Assembly: GCA_037074615.1 (NCBI GenBank)
Contig: CM073518.1
Coordinates: 10,354,001 to 10,418,000 of the forward strand
Source: Leucaena leucocephala
Taxonomy: Eukaryota > Streptophyta > Magnoliopsida > Fabales > Fabaceae
DNA length: 64,000 nucleotides
Direction: 5' to 3'
Shown in pieces: positions 20,551 through 33,270 of this stretch. The position numbers were made by a program, and so were the translations under genes. Within the stretch, counting starts at the first letter, position 1. The number at the start of each line of letters is the position of its first letter. The notes below the pieces were generated by a model that was given only the letters and a program-made list of their open reading frames with translations, was not told the DNA's origin and ran no database searches.

Positions 20551-21790
20551 GTAGCACACATGATGATCAAAGAATTGGAATTGATAGAAGATATGCGAGA
20601 TTGGAGCCCTCTATATCAAATGCAACTGACAGAGAGTCCTTACGGAGGAGTTCATATCAAAGCTTGCATATAAGATGAGATAAAAGAAGCTCAAAAGCAG
20701 GATAGGCTCGCAGCAATATTTAAAGATAAGCTGGAGAGGGGGAAGACTAGGAATTTTGAGATTTCCCCGGAAGGATTGTTACAGTTCAGGGGAAGGCCCT
20801 ATATCCCTAATGCTTGGGATTAAGAGAAAAGATTCTGGATGAAGCACATAAAAGTCGGTATACAGTACATCCAGGTATGACCAAGATGTACCATGATGTT
20901 AAAAGGTTGTTTTGGTGGCCTGGATTGAAGAAGGATATAGTGGCTTATGTGTCCAAGTGGTTGACCTGCCAGAATGTAAAAATTGAACATCAAAAGCCAG
21001 CAGGAACATTGCAGCCTCTAGATATCCCTGAGTGGAAATGGGATGGTATTGCCATGGACTTTGTGGAAGGATTACCCTTGACTCCAAGTAAACAGCAGTA
21101 TGGGTAGTAATTGATTGATTGACAAAGTCAGCTCATTTCCTGGCAATCAATAAGAGGGATTCTCTAGAGAAATTGGCAAAGTTATATATAAAAGAGATTG
21201 TTAGACTCCATGGTGTCCCAAGCAGCATTGTGTCCGATAGAGACCCTCGATTTACTTCTAATTTCTGGAGGGCTTTACAGGAAGAAATGGGCACTACTCT
21301 CAAATTTAGTACAGCTTATCATCCTCAGACAGATGGTCAATCTGAGAGAACAATACAAACGTTAGAGGATATGCTGAGAGCATGTGTCTTAGATTTTCAA
21401 GGTAGCTGGGATATTCATTTACCACTCATAGAGTTTGCATATAATAATAGTTATCAGACTAGCATTCAGATGGCACCTTTTGAAACTCTATATGGACGTA
21501 AATGTAGATCCCCCTTATGCTGGCTAGAGTTGAGCGAGAGAAGAATGCTTGGTCCTGATATAGTGGATCAAACTGCAGAGCAGATTGCGATGATTAGAAA
21601 ATGATTACTGACAGCTCAAAGCAGACAGAAAAGCTGTACAGATGTTAGAAGGAAGCCGTTGGAGTTTGAAGAAGGAGAGCATGTATTCCTTAAGTTAACT
21701 CCAATGATGGGAGCCGGACGATCGATAAAGTAAATAAATTACATCCAAGATATATCGAACCATTCCAAATTCTCTCCAAGATAGGGACAG
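20551..21790 (+). pseudogene. G1 integrase
   Basis: After a linker homologous to G2 (an in-frame TAA near 20671 and a 1-bp loss near 20812) comes the HHCC domain (GMTKMYHDVKRLFWWPG; the first Cys of the CxxC reads Trp, KWLTCQ). The core has MDFVEGLP (first Asp), then a 4-bp loss near 21095, VSDRDPRFTSNFW (second Asp) and TDGQSERTIQTLEDMLR (catalytic Glu). The open section 21119-21604 ends with the WLELSERRMLGPDIV block and a TGA. The C-terminal GPY-like region (about 21605-21790) is readable only across shifts. It would insert cDNA into chromatin with the chromodomain's help, but this copy is broken. Confidence 0.9.
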
Positions 21791-21801
21791 TAGCCTATAG
21801 G

Positions 21802-22089
21802 TTGGCTCTTCCTCTAAATCTTAGCCAGATACATGATGTGTTTCATGTTTCCCAATTAAAGAAGTATGTTCCAGATCCATCTCATGTGATTGAGCAAGAT
21901 GAAGTCGCACTGCGAGATAATCTGACCTATGAGGTTGGACCGGTACGAATTGCTGATCGAAAGGTCAAGCAGTTGCGTAATAAGAAAATTCCTCTAGTAA
22001 AAGTGATCTGGAAAGGTTTCACTGAACATGAAGCTACATGGGAAACAGAAGAAAAGATGAGGGGGAAGTATCCTGAGTTGTTTCCATAG
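21802..22089 (+). pseudogene. G1 integrase tail with chromodomain
   Basis: A 95-codon open section: LPLNLSQIHDVFHVSQLKKY is the standard end of the integrase GPY region, followed after about 20 residues by a chromodomain (VGPVRIADRKVKQLRNKKIP, LVKVIWKGFTEHEATWETEE). The aromatic/Trp positions of the fold (VKVIWKG, ATWE) are visible. Chromodomains in this clade are thought to bind histone marks of silent chromatin and steer integration there. It ends in KYPELFP, 53 bp before the 3' LTR, with the PPT between. The section is open, but upstream frameshifts disconnect it from the rest of pol. Confidence 0.9.
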
Positions 22090-22128
22090 GATGTGTATAA
22101 TGTAAATTTTGAGGACGAAATTTATTTT

Positions 22129-22142
22129 AAGGGGGAGAGAAA
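22129..22142 (+). other. G1 polypurine tract
   Basis: AAGGGGGAGAGAAA just before the 3' LTR TG. The preceding ggacgaaattt motif recurs before the D-el and (altered) E 3' LTRs. Confidence 0.9.
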
Positions 22143-24968
22143 TGTAATATCCCTAATTTTCTGTACTGATTTGTATGTACAGATTGAATGAAATATATGA
22201 ATTATTTTTCAGGAAAAAGATGTGGTTATTTATGTAAAGAAAGGGATTAAATTGAAAAAGAAAGGAAATGAAAGGACTTAATTATAATTATGGAAAGCCT
22301 AAGGCTAGGAAGGAAAGGTAGACAAAAATGTGGGGCCTTAAAGTGTAATTTTAGCCAAATAAAGGGACTTAAGTGCAAAGAAGAAAAAGTTCTCTAGGGC
22401 CAAAGTGTAATTAAAGAAAGTTAGGCCAGAAGTGGTTTGGACTGCCGAAAGCATTTCAGTCCCAGATTTCACCAGTAGATAGAGCAAGTGATGCTGGGTA
22501 ATCCAGCTTAATATAGGAATTTTTCAGAACTCCAGATAGCCAAAATTGATCTGATAGTCTAAAAGTTATGAAAATTCCTACCAGATATCCTAGATTTCAG
22601 ATATAAGTAAGAAATTACAGGATGATGCGTCCTGATGGGGCGGATGTCAGGAAACTGACAGAATACCGATAGGAGGTCTGTAAAAAAAGTTATGCACAAA
22701 TTAACAAATACAGACGGAGTGTGAGGCCTCCGGGGATCCGATTAGGAGATTTATCGGTATTTAAATAAGGACTGAATGAGTTCGGATGACCTCGGTCAGA
22801 TGACTGTTATGACCCACAGGGATGCCTAAACACAGTAGGCCAGTGTATCTGGTAAAAGGACCCGGTGTACGGAGATGTGTATAATAGCTAAAATCTCGAT
22901 GAACATTGACGGGGAAGATTCCTCATAATGCGTGCCATAAAGGTAGTGGATCCTAAAAGGCCCAATAATGGCTCCATCAAAGGCCCAGTAAGACCTTTGG
23001 ACTGATAGGTGGGCCAGTGTCCAGCAGAATCCCGGAAAAGTGCGAAATTATGAAAATGCCCCTATGTTGTACTAAAGGGTAATAAGATGAATGGAGGGTA
23101 TTTGGGTCATTTTAGATAGGCCCAGAAGCCAAGACATACACAGGTAAGGTTAACCAGGGTCAGTATATGCCCTGACAGGGTACAGAAAGGTGTAAAATGA
23201 CAATTTTACCCTTATGGTTAAGATAGTGCAAGAAAGGGCACCCAGGGGTATTTTGGTCATTTCACAGGGGATCTGTAATTGAGTCCAGACCCAGTATAAA
23301 AATGTTAATGATATAAAGGACCCAGATACTAAACTTAAGGTCAGAAGACATAATATGGATTTTTCAGAAAATTTAGATTCAGAAAACTGTCCGGTTTTCG
23401 AGGAAACGGATCGGGCCGGTACCGGATTGGACTAAAAAGATTCCAGAGGCTTCTTGGCTCTCTCAATTTTGCCATGTGAGAAATGTGAGGGATGAGGTGT
23501 CCCATGAGGTATCCCTTGGATGACGCAGTAAAGGGAATAAAGAAAAAATAGAAAATTCCAGAAAAACCGTGGCCACAAGTTCAGAGTGCTTGGAAATTAT
23601 GAAAATGCCATCCATCAAAACTATAAATATCCCACCTTGCCTTCATTTGCATCACAGCCAAGAGAAACAAATAGAGAGAGAAGGATGTTCTAGTGAGAGA
23701 AGGAGCAAGGGAGAAAGAAGAAAGGAAGTTCTGGCGGAGTTGAAAGCAGTATAGAGATTCTAGAGTTCTGCTAAGCTTTTGAGGTAGTAACTAATCCTAG
23801 CTTTTATGTAATGTCTTTGTGATTGATTGTGCTATTGTTTGGTTGGATTGTTGTCTTATATGTTATGCTTGAAGCTCTATTACAATGCTATGATCATATG
23901 TTATTGAGTATGGAAGCACGCAGCATACTTATCTGTACACAATCACAAGCAAGCACTGTCACTCTGCATTACATATATTGTTATGATTATTACTACTGAG
24001 ATTCCCCCGAATCTCATCCCAATAAATAACCCATTACAGGGGAGGTTATGCCGAAGTAAATTTTGGGAACTTTAAGAGACGCCGTTATGCTGTCGAAATT
24101 ATGACAAGATGGCAATAGTTGAGAAAGGAGCTGATACGTACTGTGCATGTAGGTACTGTCTAAGGAGGTTGGAAGCGAGTGGACCTAGCCAGTTCATCCA
24201 GTCTTTCCTGGGTACTTACGTAGAATGGTAGTTCTCACGGGAATTACCGAATCGGTACAAGATCAGTTACTTTCTAAAGATGAAGTGTAGCGGTTATGCT
24301 GCCGGATTTCAGGCAGAAAAAGGTGTAATGGAAATATGGGAATTTTGTATATTCCCTGATATATAACAACTTATTAGTTAATGATAAGTATTGTTTGTCA
24401 TGTTTGACTAATATGTGATGGATATATGCATATGTATGTAAAGTTGATTGCTGGAAATTGCCACTATGAACAGTAACTCGTGGTGACCTAATGATGTTTG
24501 ACCCAGAATTAAAAATAGTAAATGGATGAATAAATATATGAAATTTTTATGGTAAATAGTATACATATTAAGATTCGATTTGATATATAGAATGCCTTAT
24601 TTAAATGTCTACACATGGAGATATAAATTATCAAAGTTGGGACCAGAATGCTGGATTTAAGGGGGAAACGCTGGATGAACAGTAAAATTATAACGTTGAC
24701 CTACGTTGACTTGGTCGAAGAATGATCAATGAGTGATTTTTCCCTGAAAGATAATTGAGTTAGATTCATGTAGCAATTGTAACCACTTTATTTCAATTTT
24801 TCTATAATTAACTATGATTTTGTCAGGTCCCTCATCTGGAATTTACACAGTGAACAGTACTCGATAAGAGTAAAATTCCAGATTGAGAAATTGGACTTCA
24901 ATGACCTTGAAAGTGGTTCTAAATGCTACCAAATAATCCCTGAAATGTACGAAAGTAAGGACATTTCA
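22143..24968 (+). repeat. A3: 3' LTR of G1, family A
   Basis: 2826 bp from TGTAATATCCCTAA to ACATTTCA. Contains the TATA box 23622-23629, the hairpin 23997-24016 and the 3' module. Closely similar to A2 from 11968 on. Confidence 0.93.
23622..23629 (+). promoter_or_regulatory. TATA box of LTR A3
   Basis: TATAAATA then TCCCACC, with the GAGAGAGAAGG leader after it. Confidence 0.65.
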
Positions 24969-25717
24969 TTATGAAAATATGCAACTCCTTGCAACCTATG
25001 TCATGACAATATGCATGCTAGAGTTTGCCTATGTATGATCATGAATTAGCTCCCATTGCATGATAACATGTTAAGCATTTCATCAAGCATGCATAACCTC
25101 ATAGTTTGTATATCTTGCTATTGGGATTTCCATGAAATCTCATTCCTTCCATATATATATAATCATGCTCTAGGTGCTGGAACTTATCATGGAAGAGAGT
25201 AAATGTGAATGAACAATCTAAATATGGCCTAGATAGTATGTATTTAACTTAGGAGATGTGGTATGGTATGTAAAAATGTATACACTCACTGGAACTATAT
25301 GAGACCGAACGCTTTCATCGATCATTTGAGTAACTTATCCGATGAATAAACAGAAGTTCAAAATTTACCAAATGAACAGTGAAGGTATTCATAGAATCTA
25401 GAAGTTCAAAATTTACCAAATAAATAGTAATTTTCAACGAATAAACTAATTTTATTTGGACAAGTAAATCTCATTTTCATATTTTTCCTTCAAATTTTGG
25501 TGAAAGAGATTTCATTAGAAATTGGAACCACCTCATTTAGATTTTTCTAGATTAAATTATGAATTTCTAAAGTTCATACTGTAAACTGAAATTACCAAGT
25601 GAACAGTACCCGATAGCCTAACTCTTGAAAATTCATGTTTCTAAGGTAAAATGGTGTTCCAATGTTCTAAGATACTTCCAATTGAGTATATGTAAGGATG
25701 AAATTAAGGATGTTTCA
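24969..25717 (+). repeat. Old diverged gypsy-type LTR, 3' portion
   Basis: Weakly but collinearly similar to the 3' third of the family-A LTRs: a hairpin variant (25122-25142, one G-T wobble), a block around 25290-25350 and an end in GGATGTTTCA at 25717. More diverged than any other copy here. The G2-G1 tandem probably inserted into it; its left part would lie beyond the window. Confidence 0.65.
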
Positions 25718-27239
25718 TCCTATATGATTATTGTAAGTTTTCAGGCATACCTTGAATCTTCTCTTGTTCACTGAGATACCCACATGCAACCTAAACAACT
25801 TGTTCAGACTCTGGTACATTTACACAGCAAAAACACCGAAGAGAAAGAAAAGCATAGCGTCAGACGTAGAGAGGAGAGGAGCAGAGGAGAACAGGATATG
25901 TGCACCCATAGCGAATGAAAATGCAGTCACTAGAATGATAAAAAACCACACTCTTTTTACTGCCTCATTCACGTCTGAAATTGTCTGCGCTGTGGGAGGA
26001 GTGTGTTGATCATATATCTTCCCACTCCCTCATTTTTCTCCCAAAATAACAACTATTCCCTCTATTTTTCAAACTCATGGATCTGGGCCAAATCCACTAT
26101 GGGTGGACTGGGCCATTTCCCAATATATCCCATTCACACTTGGTGGATTGGATATTGTGGGTCCAATCTCATTCTCTTCCTTTTTGTATACTAGGTCCTT
26201 TATCGTGACCGCGTAGGCATGAAGTCTCCTTTTGAGATTTTGTACTAGAAATCCCTTTTATAGAGACCAGCACAAAGCAACCCTTTAGTGTAGCTCAATC
26301 AAATATTTTATAGTGCCTTGAATGTCCTAGATTTATCCTTATATACACTTTTCTTATGGTTGATCTAATCCCTCTTGAGTCAATAAATATAACTCAGATA
26401 ACCTCCACTTATGCATAGTATCCACACTTATGAAATTAACAAAATTAATATCACAAGGGACCGATCACAGACACTAGCATGGATGTGTATATTCTAGTAA
26501 TCTTTCTTTCACCCATATATTATTTTGATATGAATCAACCACTTTTCTAGCATAATATCTTTGGTTCATTTATAATTTGACCATAGGACATACACTAAAG
26601 TAGCAATCGCTGAAGCATACCTCCATAATACTGTAAAAGTAAAAAGATATTTATGAAAGGATGGTACCTTTCTGGAACTCACATAACAGTGAAGCAGGGA
26701 TTCATTCACATGCTTTCTATTTGCGGTCTTTAGCACATGCGGTATGAATCCCATGTTATGATGTTCCTCTTATCTTATAAGAGTGTACGTTGTTTTGATT
26801 CTATCAATCATACCATACAGACTTAAGTCCAGGCACTCATAGTATCTAAACCTAAACTCTTCAATTCTATTCACATAATATGATGTCAACTTTGAAGAAT
26901 TTGTTATCTGGCAACAGGTTTCGCAGATGTGGGTATCCATAGTTCGATCCATATCCCTACTTATGGATCTCATATCAACTTACTGCACTTTTTAAGCCAA
27001 GGTGACATTTATTGTGTTTCTTCTCTACCATATCAGTACTCTTTCTGCTTTACTGGTGAACATATATCTTCTCTTTGAATGCTTCTCTAGCATCAAAGGT
27101 GATTGCTCGTGTGAGAAAGCATACCTTTTCAACCTGTATGAAATACTAGACATTGTATACTCTCACCCAGACATATAAGTAATAATAAATGACATGATAT
27201 CATTAATGTAAACAAAATATTACATAAAGTCTGCAATTT
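25718..27239. other. Unassigned 1.5 kb, possibly C2 3' LTR/flank
   Basis: No long ORF with recognisable homology, no TSD found. It lies just beyond the RNase H end of minus-strand copia C2, where the C2 3' LTR should be, and its AT-rich noncoding character would fit, but the second LTR needed to prove this is not in the window. Confidence 0.35.
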
Positions 27240-28620
27240 TACATTTTACGCATGCCAATGGCCTTTACATGTTTCTCAAATGTTTCTTTGCCTTTTGGCT
27301 TAGTTAAGGGGTCTGTAACCATACATTTGGTTGAAATGTATTGTACAGTTACAATTTTCTGTGCTATATAATCCCTCACAAAGTTATACTTTCTATCAAT
27401 GTGTTTAGTGTTACTTTGATACTTAGGGTCTTTGGTGTACAGTGTATCAACACTGGATTAGTACTCTCGTTCCCAAATCTTAGGTGTTCTATAAATCTCT
27501 TTAGCGAAGTAGCCTCTTGTATTGCTGCAGTGCATGCCACAATCTCAGCTTCCATAGAGTGTAAGGCAATGCACTTTTGTTTCTTACTACTCTAACATAT
27601 GGCTCCTTTGTTAAGCACGAAGGTGGATCCTGAAGTCGATCTTCATTACTTTTCAGTGTTTCTCACCAGGGTTAGACTGGAATATGCTAACCAGCCCCAC
27701 ACATAACAAATATCTAGTCTTGTATATATCATGCATAGATCAGGCTAACAACGAACTATCATATGGAACTCTTTCCATTTGCTTTTTGTCTAATTCAATT
27801 TTGGGACACATGTTAGAACTCAAGGCCACTCCTTTGGCTACAAGGATATCCATGGGATTGTAGTCACTCATATTGAATCGCCAAGTATCTTATTGATATA
27901 ATTCTCTTGTGAAAGAGTGCGGATTCTATTGGAGAGATTCCTTAAAATCTTGACTCTAAGTATATATTCTGCTTCACCCATATCTTTCATTTCAAAATTT
28001 GATGAAAGCCATTCTTTAATAGCTATCACCGAGTCAAGACTATTCTGGCTAAGAGTATGTTGTCTACGTATAAGGATAATATTACAAAGTTACCCTCAAA
28101 CCACTTAACGTAGACGTAATGGTCTTCCTCTATCATCTGGAAGTTATATAAGATTATCGCCTTGTGAAACCTTAAGTACCACTATTTGGATGATTGTTTT
28201 AATCCATAAATGGATCTTTTGAGTTTACACTTCTTGTATTCAAACCCTTTTTCAATGAAACCTATTGGTTGTTCCATATAGATTTTTTCATCCAGATCAC
28301 CATTCAGGAATATGGTTTTTACATCCATCTGATATAACTCCATATTTAAACTGTTTACTATTGCCATAATAAGTCTTATCAAATTAAAGCGCACAACAGG
28401 TGAAAAAGTATCATCATAATCTATACCTTCCTGTTGTGTATATCCCTTTACAACCAATCGGGCTTTGAATTTGTCAATTGATCCATCCACCTTTCTCTCA
28501 AGTTTGAGAACCTACTTGTTTCCAATGGCTTTACGCCCTTTTTGTATATCAACTAATTCCCAAACTTAGTTTTTAATCATTCAGTCCATCTCCTCTTTCA
28601 TTGCTTTCTTCCATTCCTCC
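27240..28620 (-). pseudogene. C2 RNase H and reverse transcriptase
   Basis: Decayed copia RT-RNase H of a different family from C1. From 28490 downward 102 codons are open: MDGSIDKFKARLVVKGYTQQ, the YQMDVKTIFLNG box with a catalytic Asp, and YGLKQSSK. Further on the active site reads YVDN, with the second Asp replaced by Asn (codon at 28059-28061). The RNase H end is legible at about 27250-27320 (TDPLTKPKGKETFEKHVKG). Many stops and frameshifts lie between, so this is an old copy. It continues into integrase at 28930. Confidence 0.88.
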
Positions 28621-28929
28621 TTGGCAGGACCTGCCAAGGCTTCATGAACAGAGCGGGGTTCATCATACCCTTATGGAGTAACTAAGAGTGCTTCGCCTTC
28701 TATTTGGAATAGTTTCCCTATTACTTCTTCTGACCGGAGCTACTTGTTTATCTTTTCTCATATGTCTCGGTCTTTATGTTGACTATTCTTGGCTCCTACT
28801 TAGATTGACATACCTAGAGGACTCTGGTCTATATATCTGTTTGGCACTATTTTGCTCCTGAGTCTCATAAAGAGATATAGTGCCATCAACATCTCCCCTA
28901 TTGGGAAATTCTATCTCAATGAATACAGC

Positions 28930-29625
28930 ATCTCTTGATTATGTTTCAGTCACCGTTCCATCTTCAATTTCACTTATGAATACATATCCTTTTGAGGGTT
29001 CAAAGTACCTTATGAAAATATATTTCTTCCCTCTAGGACTTAGTTTCCCATATCTATAAGAATTGTCATGGATATAAGCTGCTGAGCCCCAAGGTCTAAG
29101 GATATGTAGATCTAGCTGGCATATAGTCCATAACTCATAGCCTATGAAAGCAATTGACTTTGAGGGTACACGGTTAAGTATGAAGGTTTCTGTCGACATA
29201 ACATCACCCCAATGTGAATTACCATCATAGACCTAACTATATCTAGAAGAGTTCTATTTCTTCTTTCGGTAACCCCATTCTGTTAAGGTGTGCCAAGGAT
29301 AGTTAATTGCCTAATAATCCCTTTTTTTTCTATAGTTGTTTGAATTGATTTGAAAGGTATTCATGACCTCGATCAGTGCATAATGCCTTAATTTTATTGT
29401 CCATTTCATTCTCTACTTCATTTATGTATCGTTTATAGCACTCTAGTGCCTCAGACTTATGTGAGATCAAATAGATATGACCATATCGTGAAAAATCATC
29501 AATAAAGATAATAAAATACTAAGCATTGTGTCTCTCCCTCACACTCATTGGACCGTAAATATCATAATAGATTAATTATAACGGATTTTTGGCTCGTGTT
29601 CCCTTATCGAATGGCTTTCTAGTAG
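28930..29625 (-). pseudogene. C2 integrase
   Basis: Copia integrase on the minus strand: YDIYGPM (first Asp), FIIFIDDFSRYGHIYL, CTDRGHEYLS (second Asp) and QNGVTERRNR (catalytic Glu, about 29265-29285), with stops and shifts between. The section 28939-29199 is open and has the LNRVPSKSIAF...YELW and KKYIFIRYFEPSKGYVF boxes that follow the core. Its N-terminal side is cut at 29630 by solo LTR A4 and resumes at 35573. Confidence 0.88.
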
Positions 29626-29630
29626 CCTTA
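29626..29630. other. TSD cctta, left copy, of A4
   Basis: Repeated at 35568-35572, across A4 and its nested B2. Confidence 0.93.
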
Positions 29631-31091
29631 TGTAACATCCCAATTTTCAGGCCAGAGACTTAGTACGTAGCCTAAAATAGATATATCCCTTTGAGCAGAA
29701 GTTCCAAAAACATACAAAGGGTTTTTAGGGACTAAACTGCAAATAAGTGAAAGTCCGGGGACTTATGTGTAAATAGTGAAAGTCCCTAGGGATATAGTGG
29801 CTATTTATGCAAAGAAAGGGATTAAATTGCAAAAGAAAGAAAACGAAGGGACTTAAGTGCAAATATGAAAAGTATAAGGTTAAAAAGGAAAAGTAGACAA
29901 AAAGGTGGGGTCCTTAAGTGTAATTTTAGCCAAATAAAAAGGGACTTAAATGAAAAGAAGAAAAGTTCATTGGGGCTAAAGTATAATTAAAGAAAGTCAG
30001 GCCGAAAGTGGTTTGGACTGCCCAAAAGCATTTCAGTCCCAGATTTCACCAGTGGAGAGAGCAAGTGATGCTCGGTAATCTGGCTTAATACAGGAATCTT
30101 TCAAGACTCCAGATAGCCAGAACTGATCTGATAATAAAAAAGTTATAAAAATTCCTACCGGGTATCCTAGATTTCAGATCTAGGTGAGAAAATACAGGAT
30201 GATGCGTCCTTATGGGGCGGATGTCAGGAAACTGACAGAATACTGATAGGAGGCCAGTAGAAAAAGTTATTCGCAAATTAGAAAATTCAGACGGGAGTAT
30301 GAGGCCTCTAGGGATCCGATAGGGAGATTTATCGGTATTTGAAAAGGGACTGAATGAGATCGGATGACCTCAGTCAGATGACTGATAGGACTCACAGGGA
30401 TGCCTGAACACCGCAGGCCAGTGTATCGGACAGAAGGAGCCGGTGTCCGGATATGTTTATAAACGGTGAATAATAGTTAAAATATTCAAGGAACATGGCC
30501 TGGGGAAGATTCCTCGTAATACGTGCCATGAAGGTAATGGACCATGAAAGGCCCAATAATGGCGCCATCAAAGGCCCAGTAAGACCCTTGGACTGATAGG
30601 TGGGCCAGTGTCCAGCAGAACCCCGGAAAAGTGTGAAATTACGAAAATGCCCCTGTGTTGTACTACATGTATGAAGGGCATTTGGGTCATTCTGGACAGG
30701 CCCAGGAGCCAAGGCACATACAGATAAAGTTACTTAGAGTCAGTATATGCCCTGACAGAGTACAGAAGGGTGTAAAATGACGATTTTACCCTTAGGGTTA
30801 AAATAGTGCAAGAAAGGGCACCTAGGGGTATTTTGATAATTTGCCAAGGGATGTTTCTTGGTAATCGAGCCATCAGAGTACTTGAGCTTGATCAGGATCC
30901 AAGATAACATTCCCAGAGCCCAAAAACGTAGGCCCAGTGATATGTGGGAAAAAGTGGCATTAAAATACTATTTTATTGCTGTTTCAATAAAGTAAAGTTA
31001 CTCGGTCGACACGATAACCGAGGAGGTGATCAGATAAAGTCCTGGACTTATCTGGATAGCATTGGAAGGCGTGAAAGGTCTCTTCCAGATG

Positions 31092-31096
31092 CCACA
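31092..31096. other. TSD ccaca, left copy, of B2
   Basis: Repeated at 34167-34171. Confidence 0.95.
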
Positions 31097-32039
31097 TGAA
31101 ACATCCTTACTTTTGTACATCTTAGGGACCAATTGGTAGTATTTAGAACCACTTTCAAGGTCATTGAAACCTAATTTCTCAATCTGGAGTTTTACTCTTA
31201 TCGAGTACTGTTTACTGTGTAAATTCCAGATGAGTGACCTGACTTCAAAAAATCATAACTAATTCTAGAAAAATCAGAATGCAGTGGTTCAAATTGATAC
31301 ATGAAGGTAACTCAATACTATTTCAAGGAAAAATAACTCGTTGACCATTACTTGTCCAAGTCAACGTCAGTCAAAGTTACAACTTTACTATTCATCCAGC
31401 GTTTTTCTCCTGAATCCAGCATTTTGGTCCCAACTTTGATAATTTATATCTCCATGTGTAGACATCGAAATGAGACATTCTATATATAAAATCGAAGCTT
31501 GGTATGTCTACTATTTATCATAAACATATCATACATTTATTTAATCATTTACTATTTTTAATTATAGATCAAACATCACTATATCACCATGAGTTACTAT
31601 TCATAGTGGCAAATTCCAGCAAGCAACTTTACATACATATGCATACATCAATCACATATCAAACAAGCATGCCAAACAATACTTATCATTAAATAATAAA
31701 TCTTTATACAACAGGGCATGAACAAAATCCTCGTATCTCTATTACATCTTTCCTGCCTGAAATCCGGCAGTATAACTACTATACTTCATTTGTAAAAATA
31801 ACTGATCTTGTACTAATTCGGTAATTCCCGTGAGAATTACCATTCTACGTAAGTACCCAGGAAAGACTGGATGAACCGACTAGGTCCACTCACTTCCAGA
31901 CTCCTTAGACAATACCTACGTACACAGTACGCATCATCTCCTTATGTTCAGTCTGAAAATCGGCAGCATAACGGCGTCTTACAGCATTCTCAAAATTCAC
32001 TTCGACATAACCTCTCTGTAATGGGTTATAAATAGGGGA

Positions 32040-32059
32040 TGAGATTCGGGGGAATCTCA
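32040..32059 (-). other. Conserved LTR hairpin in B2
   Basis: TGAGATTC-GGGG-GAATCTCA, the common form, in contrast to B1's compensated form. Confidence 0.7.
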
Positions 32060-33262
32060 GTAGCAAACGGTACTAAACAATGCATGCATTAAAGTAAATA
32101 CTTGTGCTTGCTTGTGAAAGTGTAAACATTGTGTAATGTGCATGCTTCCATGTAACATATGAAATACAATTGGCCAAGGTAATCATAGAAACAGAGCTTC
32201 AATCATATACACATATGCACACAATTCAACAAAGTCATAGCACAATCAAGCATAACATTCAATACATACAAGTTTAGGGTAAGTTTACTACCTTATTGCT
32301 TTACTTCTTTCCACTTTAACTTTGCTTCTTCCTTCTTACTTTTCCTTGCTATGTGGCTGCCCTCTTTTGAGCACACCAAGAAATTCCTAACATCACATTA
32401 CCATCCAACCATTACAATCTAACTTCTCTTGAACACTAAGCTTACTTTAAGTAACATAACTTCCTTTAATCTTTACCAATTGACTTAGCCTTTGAATCAA
32501 TTGATGTCTTGACCTTACCCTACACAATTTGGCCTTTTGAATCCATTTATGAACTCAAAACAACCAAATTTCAGCAACTATGCACTGTTTCGGACAGATT
32601 TGAAAAACATGCATAATTCTTTCAAAAATTCTCATTTTGATTCCAATGTTTCCCATACTTGTTCCTCCACTTTTCCCCCACACAAAATCTCATTTTAAGA
32701 CCATTGGAAGCATCAAAATCATGAAATTCAAATCACTGTTCATGCGAGTGAACAGTACCGTGAGGAATTTTCAACATTATAACCTTTAATTCCAATGGTT
32801 TCCAAGGTTCAAAACCTTCCCAATCCTACACAAAATCATCATATAAACTCAATGGAAGCATTAAATCATTGAAATTCCATTTCCTTCTATCATGAACAGT
32901 GCATGAACAGTGCAAACCGAAATGTTCTTCCATGGTAGAGTCAAGAACATCAACTTAATCCAACAACCAAGCATGTAACTAACTTGTTTAAGCTTGTCTT
33001 AACTATCTATGACTTAAAATTCATATTCCTTTCACATATACACAAAAATTCCAGCAGCATTTCCCCAAGATTTAAGCCTAAAAATTCACTTAAACTCAAG
33101 CACAAACCATAAGAACAAAAGGTAGAAGCAAGGAGACAACTTACCTTACTTGCTCCTTCAAGACCCTTGCTTCTTCCTTGCTTTCTTCCACATTCTTTCT
33201 CTAGAACTCACTTCTCTTTCTAAAGGAGCTCTTGGGTGTGAAGAATGAATGGAAAGGGGGGG

Positions 33263-33270
33263 TATTTATA
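33263..33270 (-). promoter_or_regulatory. TATA box of LTR B2
   Basis: TATAAATA on the minus strand, followed by CCCCCCC as in B1. Confidence 0.65.

Larger units (their letters stand above)
13866..22142 (+). mobile_element. G1: chromovirus (Ty3/gypsy) internal region
   Basis: Order: PBS, leader, extra ORF, gag, zinc knuckle, protease, RT, RNase H, integrase, chromodomain, PPT. RT before integrase marks Ty3/gypsy, and the C-terminal chromodomain marks a chromovirus. LTRs near 2.8 kb suggest a Tekay/Del-like clade (inference). Solo LTR B1 interrupts it at 17533-20240. Gag and pol carry many stops and frameshifts, so the copy is dead. The right flank after the 3' LTR starts ttatg; no matching left TSD is visible because the left end is replaced by the G2 junction. 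Confidence 0.93.

Noticed and set aside
21802..22089. Host chromodomain gene
   Set aside because: It directly follows the gypsy integrase tail and precedes the PPT and LTR, so it belongs to G1.
25752..26009. 85-codon ORF in the unassigned stretch
   Set aside because: No recognisable domain, biased composition, no supporting context; the length is expected by chance.
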